From an uncultured Formosa sp. (lineage in GTDB: Bacteria > Bacteroidota > Bacteroidia > Flavobacteriales > Flavobacteriaceae), in assembly GCF_947500765.1 (NCBI RefSeq), contig NZ_CANMTH010000005.1, positions 1 through 64,000 of the forward strand: 64,000 nucleotides of DNA, in the 5' to 3' direction. Below are positions 18,491 through 26,876 of the stretch, in pieces; position 1 is the stretch's first letter, and every line of letters starts with the position of its first letter. The notes beneath the pieces are model-generated. The model ran no database searches, was not told the origin of the DNA, and worked only from the letters and a program-made list of their open reading frames with translations. A program made the translations under genes and the position numbers.

Positions 18491-19216
18491 TCGATATAAT
18501 TATTGACGAATACCAAGAAATATTAATTTCTCGTTTCAAGAAATACGTAAGTTGTCAAATGCGAGATTAATATGTGAGAGTGATGTCTGGAATTTATTTA
18601 CAGATTCGCCGGAAGGGATATATCATTATTTAGTAATTTTAAAAAGCATGTTGTAGATTATGAAGAATTATTTATCGAAAGTACATATGGTAGTAAATCT
18701 ATTCTAGTGCTAGGAAGACATGGGGTTGATGTTAATGATTTGTTAAAATTATCGTGAAATGATAGAATAAAACACGAAAAATATAAAGATAGTTTAGAGA
18801 CTGAAGGTTTCTAGGGTGTAGATATGAAATTCTTAACGATACACGAGTCAAAGGGTATGGAAGCTGATAATGTTATCATCCTGAACCTTAACAATCATTT
18901 GCTAGTCTTCCGAATAAAATAGCCGACGATCCCGTTTTATCCAGACTACTTATTGACAATGAAGAGAATATGTTTGCAAAATAAAGACATTTGTTTTATG
19001 ACGTTAACACGTACTAAAATTGAAATTATTTTATTTGTACTAGATAAAGGTTCTATGTTTTCTGAGGAATTGTTAACGGATAATCAATATTTAATGACTT
19101 CTGGAAATGGTAAAACAAAACTAATTGTAAGGGTTAACCTAAAAAGAAATAACATTTTTTTAGGATGTTCAAATTATCCAAGTTGTTTGTATTATACACT
19201 CGTTATTTATCGCTAG
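18491..19216 (+). pseudogene. Decayed UvrD/helicase IV-like gene with C-terminal zinc-ribbon remnant
   Basis: Helicase pieces appear in order. IIIDEYQEI at about 18499-18522 is the superfamily 1 motif II. FLTIHESKGMEADNVIILNL near 18827-18890 is motif V. CFMTLTRTKIEIILFVLD near 18990 is motif VI. A C-terminal FLGCSNYPSC zinc-ribbon piece lies near 19160-19185. Several in-frame stops (for example TAA near 18560 and TAG at 18811-18814) and frame changes separate them. The zinc ribbon after the helicase core recalls helicase IV-type proteins. An ATG-started open frame at 18953-19216 is only the surviving 3' part. Confidence 0.75.
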
Positions 19217-19450
19217 TTCAATGAACTTTGTTATAGGTTTATAGTTAAAATAACGGTTACCACTAGGCGTAATGGTATATGTCTTTTCTTAATATAAGGC
19301 ATAGACTTCGCTTAATCATAATGGTATTCTAGATTTGATTAAAAAAAGAATAAGGAAAGCCAACTCCTAAATTTTCTTAACTGCTGTATCGAAAAAGCCT
19401 TCTCGGGGCTTTCCGCGATCCATCTTAAAAATTCAGGTCTTGTCAAATCA

Positions 19451-19785
19451 TTTTAAGGGGTTTATAATGTTTGAGGCCTTCATTGGTTTTTGGTACAGCA
19501 AAAACCAGGCATAGTCAAAGCCCCTTCTAATTCGAAATATTAAATACCTCATGCTTAACTTTCCGTATACATGTGGTATTGAATATTTCAAAAGAAGGGC
19601 TAAGGCTATAGTAGAACTTGTCAAGACCAAGTAAATTTTAGCAAAACTTAAGGTTTCTACAGCCTTGAAAATCCAAGGATTTTACGACGTCGCAGACACT
19701 CCTGAACTTTCACTAAAAGTCTTGACAAAACCTACCTCAAACATGGTTCTCTTTTAGAGAGAAGTATACAAAGCACCCCTTAAAA
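19451..19785. other. Non-coding segment packed with inverted repeats, possible transfer/replication origin or structured RNA
   Basis: TTTTAAGGGG at 19451-19460 is exactly inverted at 19776-19785, and ATGTTTGAGG at 19467-19476 is exactly inverted at 19735-19744. Inside are a 9-bp hairpin (19484-19507), a long imperfect dyad of about 27 bp per arm (19519-19548 with 19575-19601) and a perfect hairpin AAAATCC-aa-GGATTTT (19668-19683). Versions of GTCTTGWCAA occur near 19438, 19617 and 19719. The segment ends about 60 bp before ssb. It has no believable gene. Origin of transfer, single-strand origin, or a small non-autonomous element are all possible. Confidence 0.4.
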
Positions 19786-19847
19786 TTTACATCACATTAA
19801 AACTTAAAAACTAAGGGGTATTTATTAACCTTTTAAATTTTTCAATC

Positions 19848-20180
19848 ATGAGTACAATTAAAAACAGAGTACAGTTAATTGGTAATGTAGGACAAGAACC
19901 AAGTATTACCATTTTAGAAGACGGAAAAAAGTTAGCCCGTATATCATTGGCAACTAATGAACATTACAGTAATAAGAAAGGCGAAAAGCATACCAACACC
20001 AGCTGGCATAATTTAATTGCTTGGGGTAAAAAAGCCGATATTATTGAGGAATATGTGTTTACAGGAAGAGAACTAGCTATTGAGGGGAAATTATCTTCAA
20101 GAAGTTATGAGGACAAAGACGGCGTAAAACGGTACGTTACAGAAATTACGATTAGTGAAATCCTTCTTTTAGGAGCCTAA
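19848..20180 (+). CDS. ssb: Single-stranded DNA-binding protein
   Basis: The 110-residue OB-fold protein opens MSTIKNRVQLIGNVGQEPSI, followed by LARISLATNEHY, SWHNLIAWGKKADIIEEYVFTGRELAIEGKL and YEDKDGVKRYVTEI, a near-textbook SSB core. It lacks the long disordered tail with the acidic tip of the housekeeping SSB, as is common for short SSBs carried by mobile elements. It probably coats the single strand during transfer or repair. It has its own terminator directly after the stop and stands just left of the radC-like and mobilization genes. Confidence 0.93.
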   Translation: MSTIKNRVQLIGNVGQEPSITILEDGKKLARISLATNEHYSNKKGEKHTNTSWHNLIAWGKKADIIEEYVFTGRELAIEGKLSSRSYEDKDGVKRYVTEITISEILLLGA

Positions 20181-20189
20181 TTTAAAATA

Positions 20190-20224
20190 AAAGGGTGCTC
20201 CCTTTATTTTAGCACCCTTTTTTT
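20190..20224 (+). terminator. Rho-independent terminator after ssb
   Basis: AAAGGGTGCT (20190-20199) pairs perfectly with AGCACCCTTT (20211-20220), followed by further T residues. It ends the ssb transcript 10 bp after the stop codon. Confidence 0.88.
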
Positions 20225-20256
20225 CAATTAACGTTTAAATTTTTAAATCCAAACAC

Positions 20257-20700
20257 ATGAAAAGCAAAGTTAATGAAATTCAGGTACGTTATAAAGAGAA
20301 ATTAAAATCTTCTTTATCAATCAGTTGTTCACAAGATGCTTGCAATATATTATATGATAATTGGGATAAGGATACTATAGGTTTGCATGAATCTTTTAAA
20401 ATTCTTCTTTTAAATAATTCTAATAAAGTTAAAGGAGTCTATGAACTTTCATCAGGAGGAATAACAGGGACTTTGGTAGATATTCGAATACTTTTTGCAA
20501 TTGTCTTAAAATCGGTGAGTCCTGCCATTATTTTATGTCACAATCACCCAAGTAGTAAATTAATACCTAGTGAGGCAGATAAACAGATTACCTGTAAAAT
20601 TAAAGAGGCTTCTATATTTCTTGATGTTAAAGTATTGGATCATATAATTATTGTTCCAAATGGAGCGTATTTTAGTTTTGCAGATAATGGTATCTTATAA
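20257..20700 (+). CDS. RadC-like JAB-domain protein
   Basis: A 147-residue JAB/MPN+ metalloprotein-like domain. The zinc-site motif is CHNHPSSKLIPSEAD, giving H95, H97 and D108 in the canonical HxHx10D spacing. The C-terminus VKVLDHIIIVPNGAYFSFADNGIL is also typical of RadC. The protein is the short form lacking the N-terminal helix-hairpin-helix of full RadC. Short RadC proteins are regular passengers of Bacteroidetes mobile elements; their biochemical role is unsettled. It lies between ssb and the mobilization genes and has its own terminator. Confidence 0.88.
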   Translation: MKSKVNEIQVRYKEKLKSSLSISCSQDACNILYDNWDKDTIGLHESFKILLLNNSNKVKGVYELSSGGITGTLVDIRILFAIVLKSVSPAIILCHNHPSSKLIPSEADKQITCKIKEASIFLDVKVLDHIIIVPNGAYFSFADNGIL

Positions 20701-20729
20701 TTTTTAATTTGAGTATTATACTATTAAAG

Positions 20730-20755
20730 CCTCTGGTTTCTCCAGAGGTTTTTTT
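20730..20755 (+). terminator. Rho-independent terminator after the radC-like gene
   Basis: CCTCTGG (20730-20736), a 5-nt loop, CCAGAGG (20742-20748) and a seven-T run form a clear intrinsic terminator 30 bp after the stop. Confidence 0.88.
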
Positions 20756-20950
20756 ACGTCATGATTTTTTATAAGGTATATCTAAATTGCATTTCAAATT
20801 GTATAGATTTTGAAAATTCATAAGGTTTAATTTTAAATCAGTGTAATAGAGAACAATCTAGTTTTTTGGTTTTCTTCATAATATAATACCTTGAGACAAA
20901 CGCATACGGTGTAAGATCTCAATTATTTTGAGAGTTAAAAGTGTATGAAA

Positions 20951-21050
20951 ATTTTGTCCCTGCGGGACGAAATCGAATAGCAAGAGGGTAACACGCTGCG
21001 CGATGTTATGGGGGGTAATTTATTTGTAATCCCTTTGTTTATAGGGATTC
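20951..21050. other. Candidate origin of transfer (oriT) upstream of the mobilization genes
   Basis: Three dyads sit in a row in an unusually GC-rich pocket. ATTTTGTCCC (20951-20960) pairs with GGGACGAAAT (20964-20973), 9 of 10. GTAACA near 20988 pairs with TGTTAT near 21004. AATCCCT near 21028 pairs with AGGGATT near 21043. Between them lies GGGTAACACGCTGCGCGATG. Mobilizable elements usually place oriT just upstream of their relaxase operon, which starts at 21137. The nick site is not identifiable. The remaining bases to either side (20756-20950, 21051-21136) show nothing else. Confidence 0.45.
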
Positions 21051-21136
21051 GTGTGATTTGTGTTTAAGTCATAGGCAGTGTTTTTTATGAAAAAAGCGCC
21101 TCAGCCTAGTAAAAGCAATAAATTTTTTATGAAAAA

Positions 21137-21712
21137 ATGGATAAAGGATACGAAAAAGAAGGATTTGATGGATTAAGAATAAAGACTTCAGTCGCTAAGA
21201 AGTTTAGACGATTCTGTAAGCATTATGGAAAGTCACAATCGCTTAGTTTGCTAGATATGATTTTATTTTTTGAGACAAATGAGATTAGTCCTTCTGAACG
21301 TTTTGGAGAAACTATTACGAGTTTAAAGTTCCAAATAAAAAAACGTTTTAATGCCCTAATAGCCATTATAAAATCAATTGAGAAACAGCAAACAGAGCCG
21401 ACAGCTTTCTTAATTAAACGGTTATTTGAAGTTAGTGCACAACAAGAAAATGAAGATCAAATGGAATTTAAACCTCAGGAGCTTATTACAGAAAATGAGG
21501 AGTTAGAGTATTATCAAAAGCAGTATAAGGACAGTCAGAAACACTATCAGAATCTCAAATCGGACACCCAATTAATGCTTAAAAAATTGAAGTATGTAAG
21601 GAATAATTTTGGGGTAGGGTATTATCGACTCAATTTAAACAAAAAAGATATAGAACGCATTAAATACAATATTAATCATGTACATAACAATAACCGCGCA
21701 GAAACTCGGTGA
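21137..21712 (+). CDS. BfmA/BtgA-like mobilization accessory protein
   Basis: This 191-residue protein begins with a short DNA-binding-like segment (LRIKTSVAKKFRRFCKHYGKSQSLSLLDMILFFE, about 13-47), the pattern of BfmA/BtgA relaxosome accessory proteins. A long charged helical, probably coiled-coil, stretch follows at about 105-160. It would bind near oriT and help the relaxase nick DNA. Its end overlaps the start of the relaxase gene by 35 bases, so the two are translated from one message. The family call rests on general resemblance and context. Confidence 0.72.
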   Translation: MDKGYEKEGFDGLRIKTSVAKKFRRFCKHYGKSQSLSLLDMILFFETNEISPSERFGETITSLKFQIKKRFNALIAIIKSIEKQQTEPTAFLIKRLFEVSAQQENEDQMEFKPQELITENEELEYYQKQYKDSQKHYQNLKSDTQLMLKKLKYVRNNFGVGYYRLNLNKKDIERIKYNINHVHNNNRAETR

Positions 21713-22712
21713 GAGTTATAGTAGTTCCGCTGCTGATTTTGTGGCTTATTTAGAAAAAGAGAATGAGAATAAACCACTAGATGAAACGGAATATTTTTTC
21801 AATCAACAAGGTGATGAATTTGTAGCTAAAGATGTTATAAAAGATATTGATGGGAATACATCCAAACTGAAGAAAAATGAACCTCGATTTTATTCCATAA
21901 CAATAAATCCTAGTAAATCGGAATTAAGGCATATTCAGAATGATACCGAAAAATTGAAAATGTATACCAAATCGATTATGGAAGATTATGCTAAAGCATT
22001 TAATCGTGAAATAGAAGGAAGACCAGTAAATATTCAGGATATTAAATATTATGCTAAAATAGAACATGAAAGGACGTATAAAGGTACTGATAAGGCTATC
22101 AAACAGAACGGACCATACTACAAGAAAATTGTAAAGCTTAATAATGATATACAAAAAATTAAAAGTGGACAAATGCCAGGAAATATTAAAAAGACCTATA
22201 AGAAAATTAAAAAAATAGAGCGAGAGGCACCTCATAAAATGAATGGAGAGATGATTACTCAGGGTATGGCTAAAAAAGGGGGGCAGTCTCATATTCATAT
22301 TATTGTAAGCAGGAAGGATCAATCTAATCGTTACAGCCTGTCTCCAGGAAGTAAATATAAATCTTCCGAAGTGAAATTTAATGGTAAGACCGTAAAACGT
22401 GGATTTGATCGGGACCAGTTTTTTGGACAGGCAGAAAAGCGTTTTGATAGACAATTTAAATATGATCGTAATTTTGTAGAAAAATATTATTCTAGGAAAT
22501 TACTATCTACAAATGCACAGCGCTATTATGCTACTTTAATGGGGTTACCAAATAGTGAGAAAGCTATAGCTTTTAAAATATTATCTCAATCAGAGGTGCC
22601 TATGCCAATAATGAATATTCCAACTAGTCAGACTCAATTGGTACTTAAAACCATAAATAAAATGAAACAGGGAATAACAAGAGCGCTGAATTCCGGATCT
22701 ATTTCTATATGA
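21678..22712 (+). CDS. Relaxase/mobilization protein (MobB/DUF5712-like)
   Basis: A 344-residue protein opening MYITITAQKLGESYSSSAADFVAYLEKE, with a later GGQSHIHIIVSRKDQSNRYSLSPG near residues 195-220. The HIHIIVSR stretch is a relaxase-type histidine metal-binding motif. FFGQAEKRFDRQFKYDR near 250 completes the pattern seen in Bacteroidetes MobB/DUF5712 proteins. It would nick oriT and pilot the strand into the recipient. A possible catalytic Tyr lies among the early or middle tyrosines but was not pinned down. The coupling-protein gene starts 4 bases before its stop. Confidence 0.78.
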   Translation: MYITITAQKLGESYSSSAADFVAYLEKENENKPLDETEYFFNQQGDEFVAKDVIKDIDGNTSKLKKNEPRFYSITINPSKSELRHIQNDTEKLKMYTKSIMEDYAKAFNREIEGRPVNIQDIKYYAKIEHERTYKGTDKAIKQNGPYYKKIVKLNNDIQKIKSGQMPGNIKKTYKKIKKIEREAPHKMNGEMITQGMAKKGGQSHIHIIVSRKDQSNRYSLSPGSKYKSSEVKFNGKTVKRGFDRDQFFGQAEKRFDRQFKYDRNFVEKYYSRKLLSTNAQRYYATLMGLPNSEKAIAFKILSQSEVPMPIMNIPTSQTQLVLKTINKMKQGITRALNSGSISI

Positions 22713-24148
22713 TAAACTCACTCGCACATAACGTTTTATTTGTACTTATACCTGTACTAGTGATGCTAATTCTACTATATATAGGTTTGTTTAAATCAGA
22801 ATCTAAAGCTTTAGATAAAAAGTATAGGGTTCTCTTTAAATTAAACTCAGGTCGTTTTAAAATAGATAATATTAAACGAGGTGTTTCCATTATCGGATCT
22901 GCAGGTAGTGGTAAAACGGAAAGTGTAGTGTATAATTTATTGCAGCATTTTAGTAAATATAATTTTTGTGGAGTTATTCACGATTATAAACATTTTGAAC
23001 TTACAGAAATAGCGTATCCGCTTTTTAAAGCACAGTCAGGTTTAAACTTTTATACGATCTCTTTTGATACGATATATAATAAAGTTAATCCCATATCACC
23101 TAGATATCTGCCAAACGAAGAAAGTGTGAATGAACTTTCTCGGGTACTCATCGAAAATTTATTAGAGGTACATGGTGAGACCAATGCGACTTCTCGCTTT
23201 TTTAATGATGCTGTTGAAGGTTTGTTAGCAGGCATGATCTGGAAAATGAAAACCGATTATCCGAAACTATGTACGTTGCCACATATCATTGCGTTGTTTC
23301 AAAGCTTAACGACTAAGAGGCTAATTGCTTTTTTAAGTACAAATTTAACGGCTAAAAGTATGGCTAGTGCTTTTATAAACGGTATAGAATCTGAAAAACA
23401 AACAGCGGGGATAAAGAGTACGTTATCTAATGCTTTTAAAAAAATTAGCTCGCGCAAAATATTTATGGTGTTATCTGAAGATGAAGTGCCTTTAGATATC
23501 AATTCCGATAGTAATCCTTCAGTTATATCTGTAGTAAATAATCCGAAATACGAATCTGCATATGCACCCATCATAGCGACAATTATGCATACTATTGTGA
23601 AGCAGATGAGTGAACGACACAGAAGGTCCTCCTTTGTTTTGATGGAGGAAGCTCCTACTATTAAACTATTAAATATGCCACGTATACCTGCCACTTTAAG
23701 AAGTTTTGATGTGTCAACAATTTATGTGATGCAGGATAAGATTCAAAATGATATCCTTTATGGAGATAAAGCGAGTAAAGCAATTTTGTCCAATCTCTCT
23801 TATCAATTTTTCGGAAAAGTCAACGATCCAGATACGGCTAGATATTATGAACATTTTTTCGAAATGATCAAAGTGGCAACAAGAAGTGTTAGCCAAAATA
23901 GTGGTTTAAGTATGGAGAGTCGTATCACAAAAGGGGAACGCGAAGTGTCTAAACGTCGTGCTAGTATATTTTTTAGACTGAAACAAGGTGAGTTTATTGC
24001 TTTTGCTGATGGTAAGGATAGAAAAGTCCGCTTTAAGTATCAACGTATTATAAAAGCCTTACCTGATCGTACAGAAAATGTAACTGAAGAGCAATTAAAA
24101 TTTAATTATGAAAAGGTTTACAGAGAGGTAGGATTTATTAATGGGTGA
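22709..24148 (+). CDS. Type IV coupling protein (VirD4/TraG-like, mobilization module)
   Basis: A 479-residue inner-membrane ATPase that links the relaxosome to the conjugation channel. One strong hydrophobic segment (about residues 8-27) anchors it. Walker A is IIGSAGSGKTE with K69. FVLMEEAPTIKLLNMPRIPATLRSF (about 310-335) is the Walker B/TraM-recognition region typical of coupling proteins, followed by STIYVMQDKIQ. The N-terminal membrane part is shorter than in VirD4, with one helix. It is the third gene of the mob operon. It is distinct from the VirB4-like TraG at 42.8 kb. Confidence 0.87.
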   Translation: MINSLAHNVLFVLIPVLVMLILLYIGLFKSESKALDKKYRVLFKLNSGRFKIDNIKRGVSIIGSAGSGKTESVVYNLLQHFSKYNFCGVIHDYKHFELTEIAYPLFKAQSGLNFYTISFDTIYNKVNPISPRYLPNEESVNELSRVLIENLLEVHGETNATSRFFNDAVEGLLAGMIWKMKTDYPKLCTLPHIIALFQSLTTKRLIAFLSTNLTAKSMASAFINGIESEKQTAGIKSTLSNAFKKISSRKIFMVLSEDEVPLDINSDSNPSVISVVNNPKYESAYAPIIATIMHTIVKQMSERHRRSSFVLMEEAPTIKLLNMPRIPATLRSFDVSTIYVMQDKIQNDILYGDKASKAILSNLSYQFFGKVNDPDTARYYEHFFEMIKVATRSVSQNSGLSMESRITKGEREVSKRRASIFFRLKQGEFIAFADGKDRKVRFKYQRIIKALPDRTENVTEEQLKFNYEKVYREVGFING

Positions 24149-24298
24149 TGAACTTTATATATGTTCGAAGTGTTTGAGTGAAGGCCTTCTAATCTCAACA
24201 GACGTTAGAAAAGTGTTTTTTAACATGTTAATATCGTAGGCTTATCATATCAAATAAGTATGTTATAAAATCGTATTGAGCTAATCAAGATTATTTTA

Positions 24299-24327
24299 TA
24301 GCTCATAAATTGCTTATATTTGAGCTA
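24299..24327 (+). promoter_or_regulatory. Promoter with overlapping dyad upstream of fic
   Basis: A Bacteroidetes -7 box, TATATTTG, lies at 24315-24322, and TAGCTC (24299-24304) is perfectly inverted as GAGCTA (24322-24327). The dyad brackets the -7 box, so a bound repressor would block transcription. The Fic protein has a C-terminal winged-helix-like region, so autoregulation is plausible. The rest of 24149-24298 shows nothing. Confidence 0.5.
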
Positions 24328-24348
24328 TAAAACTGTAAAATATAACCC

Positions 24349-25461
24349 ATGATACGCAAGATTTGGAATTGGCAAAAGGAAGAATGGCCAAATTTTACTT
24401 ATAATGAGAATCAGTTAAAAGCTTTAGAAATTCAATTTTCTAAAAACATAGGAACTGTTCTAGGTGCGTTTAAGCACGTAGCAGATAGTGAACGCGCTCA
24501 GTTTATAATTGAGGTTTTGTCAAGTGAGGCAATTAAAACGTCTGAAATAGAAGGAGAGTATTTAGATCGCGATAGTATTCAATCGTCAATAAAAAGAAAC
24601 CTAGGCTTGAGTGTAGATAAACGAAAAGTACCTCCAGCAGAATTTGGAATTTCAGAGTTGATGGTCGATCTCTATAAAAACTATAATGTAGAGCTTACAC
24701 ATCAACAATTGTTTGAATGGCATATCATGTTAACCAATGGTCGAAGAGATTTAGTTGATATTGGACGGTACCGAACTCATGAAGACCCGATGCAGGTCGT
24801 TTCAGGAAGACTCGATAAACCCACGGTGCATTTTGAGGCCCCACCTTCTATAGTGATGCATGAACAAATGGAGCAATTTGTAAATTGGTTTCATAACATA
24901 CATAGTGAAAGTAGCGATAATGTAATGTCTCTCGTCAGAGCAGGTATTGTGCATTTATATTTTGTAAGCATCCACCCTTTTGAGGATGGTAACGGACGGA
25001 TCGCACGTGCTTTAGCAGAAAAGTCCATTTCTATAAGTATTGGAGAGCCAGTGTTAATCTCCTTATCTAAAACGATTGAAGCGAATAAGAAAGCGTATTA
25101 TGAAGCTTTAGAAGCTAATAATAAAACTTGTGATATTACGGATTGGTTGGTTTACTTTGCTCAAACCATCTTAGATGCTCAGAAGGATACTTTAAAATTA
25201 ATAGATTTCATTATTGAAAAAGCGAAGTTTTTCGATCGTTATGGTAACCAGATTAATGAGCGTCAGTTTAAAGTCATCGACCGCATATTTGCAGCTGGAC
25301 ATCACGGTTTCATTGGAGGTTTGAGTGCTGAAAATTATACCAGAATAGCAAAAACATCATCTTCAACAGCAACGCGGGATTTAAAGGATTTACTTAATAA
25401 AAGAATACTAACTAAAACAGGTGCTTTAAAAAGTACACGGTACTGGTTGAATTTGAAGTGA
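24349..25461 (+). CDS. Fic family protein with N-terminal DUF4172-like domain and built-in inhibitory motif
   Basis: Probable AMP-transferase of 370 residues acting on cytoplasmic protein hydroxyls. The N-terminal region WNWQKEEWPNFTYNENQL (residues 6-23) is DUF4172-like. The auto-inhibitory helix motif (S/T)xxxE(G/N) is seen as T64-SEI-E68-G69, so this is a class II Fic that restrains itself and needs no separate antitoxin. The catalytic motif HPFEDGNGRIAR begins at H209 and is complete. The last 90 residues form a winged-helix-like DNA-binding region (YTRIAKTSSSTATRDLKDLLNK). It is a single-gene cargo unit of the element. Confidence 0.92.
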   Translation: MIRKIWNWQKEEWPNFTYNENQLKALEIQFSKNIGTVLGAFKHVADSERAQFIIEVLSSEAIKTSEIEGEYLDRDSIQSSIKRNLGLSVDKRKVPPAEFGISELMVDLYKNYNVELTHQQLFEWHIMLTNGRRDLVDIGRYRTHEDPMQVVSGRLDKPTVHFEAPPSIVMHEQMEQFVNWFHNIHSESSDNVMSLVRAGIVHLYFVSIHPFEDGNGRIARALAEKSISISIGEPVLISLSKTIEANKKAYYEALEANNKTCDITDWLVYFAQTILDAQKDTLKLIDFIIEKAKFFDRYGNQINERQFKVIDRIFAAGHHGFIGGLSAENYTRIAKTSSSTATRDLKDLLNKRILTKTGALKSTRYWLNLK

Positions 25462-25827
25462 ATCTTAATTTGACCCTTTTTGTTATTGAGTTTAAATCGT
25501 TGTTATGTAAATGGTTTTTACAAGGGGCACTTTCGATGTTAAATAATTATATTGATTTCCTAATTTTGAAAGATCGCGTGTAGGCTTTTCAAGTTTCATT
25601 TTTTCTAAGCGATATCAAAATAGGTCTGTTATAAAGCTAGAGTCTTTTTTATAACTAGTTCTTTTCAATATTTAATGCTAAAGTTAAGTTGAAACTTCTT
25701 CTTTTTTTGTAAAAGCATTTAAGTTTATGGATATTGGTTACTAGATTGGGAAAGGGCTAACGAATCAAATGATTCTTTAAGATAAGGTGTATTCTATAAT
25801 AAATTCAAATATTAAAAATTTATTAAT
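25462..25827. other. Intergenic region without recognisable features
   Basis: 366 bp, AT-rich, between the convergent fic and XRE genes. I see no gene, no clear terminator and no repeat. Confidence 0.5.
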
Positions 25828-26049
25828 CTATCTACCAATCTTCATGAAGAATTCAGACAATTTCAATCCTCTTGCTTCACAAATTTTGTTTAATGTGTAT
25901 AAAGAAATTTTATAAGTTTTATCAGAATAAATTCTTCTGACAGTTTTTTCATCTATATTATGATTTAAAGCAAATTGGGTTTTTGCTTGAGTATCTCCAA
26001 TCCATTCACTAGAAATATATTCACATATTTTTCTTTCTAAATCCATCAT
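25828..26049 (-). CDS. Small XRE-type helix-turn-helix protein
   Basis: A 73-residue single-domain DNA-binding protein. The segment FALNHNIDEKTVRRIYSDKTYKISLYTLNKICEARGLKLSEFF (about 26-68) is a Cro/CI-type HTH of five helices with the typical ending helped by LKLSEFF. It has no additional sensing domain. It likely represses its own promoter or a neighbouring gene. A TCGGAC-gatt-GTCCGA dyad 37-52 bp upstream of its start is a candidate operator. Confidence 0.75.
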   Translation of the reverse strand: MMDLERKICEYISSEWIGDTQAKTQFALNHNIDEKTVRRIYSDKTYKISLYTLNKICEARGLKLSEFFMKIGR

Positions 26050-26085
26050 ATTAACAAATTAACCATATAATGGAAAAAAAGACTC

Positions 26086-26101
26086 GGACGATTGTCCGAA
26101 T
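26086..26101. promoter_or_regulatory. Dyad upstream of the XRE regulator, candidate operator
   Basis: TCGGAC (26086-26091) and GTCCGA (26096-26101) are perfect inverted arms around a 4-bp centre. It stands 37-52 bp before the minus-strand start codon. Its GC content is unusual for the surroundings. Confidence 0.4.
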
Positions 26102-26876
26102 AAGAATAATTTTATTATATTGCATTGATATTATAGTACTTGCAATTATTTAATTTAATAAACAAGAAGTGAATACATTATATCTCGTCTTTGGAAACTG
26201 GTACTTTTTATAACGAGAATATAAGTGAAATGCTCACATCTAAATGGTGTGAGCATCTTCTAATAGGTTTATCTTTTTATTAATGATGTGCAAATTATCG
26301 GTTATTAATTAATGCCTATTGAAAAAGTTAAAAGGATATAAAAGATTAAAGATTACAAAAGCACAATATAATATTGAGCTTACTGTATATTTTATCCTTT
26401 ATCCTAAAAAACCTAAGTGTCCGATATAGACACAACCCTATATTACAGGAGTAACGCATATAACATGGTTGACTTTGAATATCTAAGTCAATTCTGGTAA
26501 ACGAAAACTTCTTTTTCCTGTAATTCACGATTCTACATAATTATGGTATCCAGCCATAAAATATAGTCCCTAAGTATTAACTAAAATCCTTACGTGGGTA
26601 AGGTGTGCTTTGTATTAACTTAAATAAATGCCTATGAATTAAAATTTTGAATTAGTTAAACAATATCTGGGTAGCTATAAATTCAAAGAAAGTATGCTGT
26701 ATGTATTGATAGACTGCCCAGTTATATTAAAATCTTGTTATAATAATTAGAAACGCCTATGAAATAAACTTATCAAAAAAAATAGCCAATAAAAAAAGAG
26801 CCCTCCTATTCACCTTGCAAAGTATTAGGAGAGCAAATTCAATTAAAACAAAGTTCAATTAAACCAATTCAAAATT
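26102..26876. other. Long intergenic region upstream of the SusC/D-protease operon
   Basis: 775 bp without a believable gene. It holds a 9-bp perfect hairpin ATGCTCACA/TGTGAGCAT (26230-26238 with 26248-26256) that lacks a T-run, and a smaller dyad CTCCTA/TAGGAG (26803-26808 with 26826-26831) about 45 bp before the susC-like start that could act in the leader RNA. No TAnnTTTG promoter box was convincing. Confidence 0.4.

Noticed and set aside
18953..19216. Independent 87-residue gene
   Set aside because: It is the 3' remnant of the helicase IV-like pseudogene (motif VI and zinc ribbon), not a separate gene.
19448..19630. Minus-strand open frame of 60 codons
   Set aside because: It lies across the hairpin-rich segment; its residues come from inverted repeats.
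21924..22454. Minus-strand open frame of 176 codons
   Set aside because: Antisense to the relaxase gene; Phe/Ile-rich shadow with no domain.
26230..26256. Intrinsic terminator
   Set aside because: The hairpin is perfect, but no T-run follows on either strand and no gene ends nearby.
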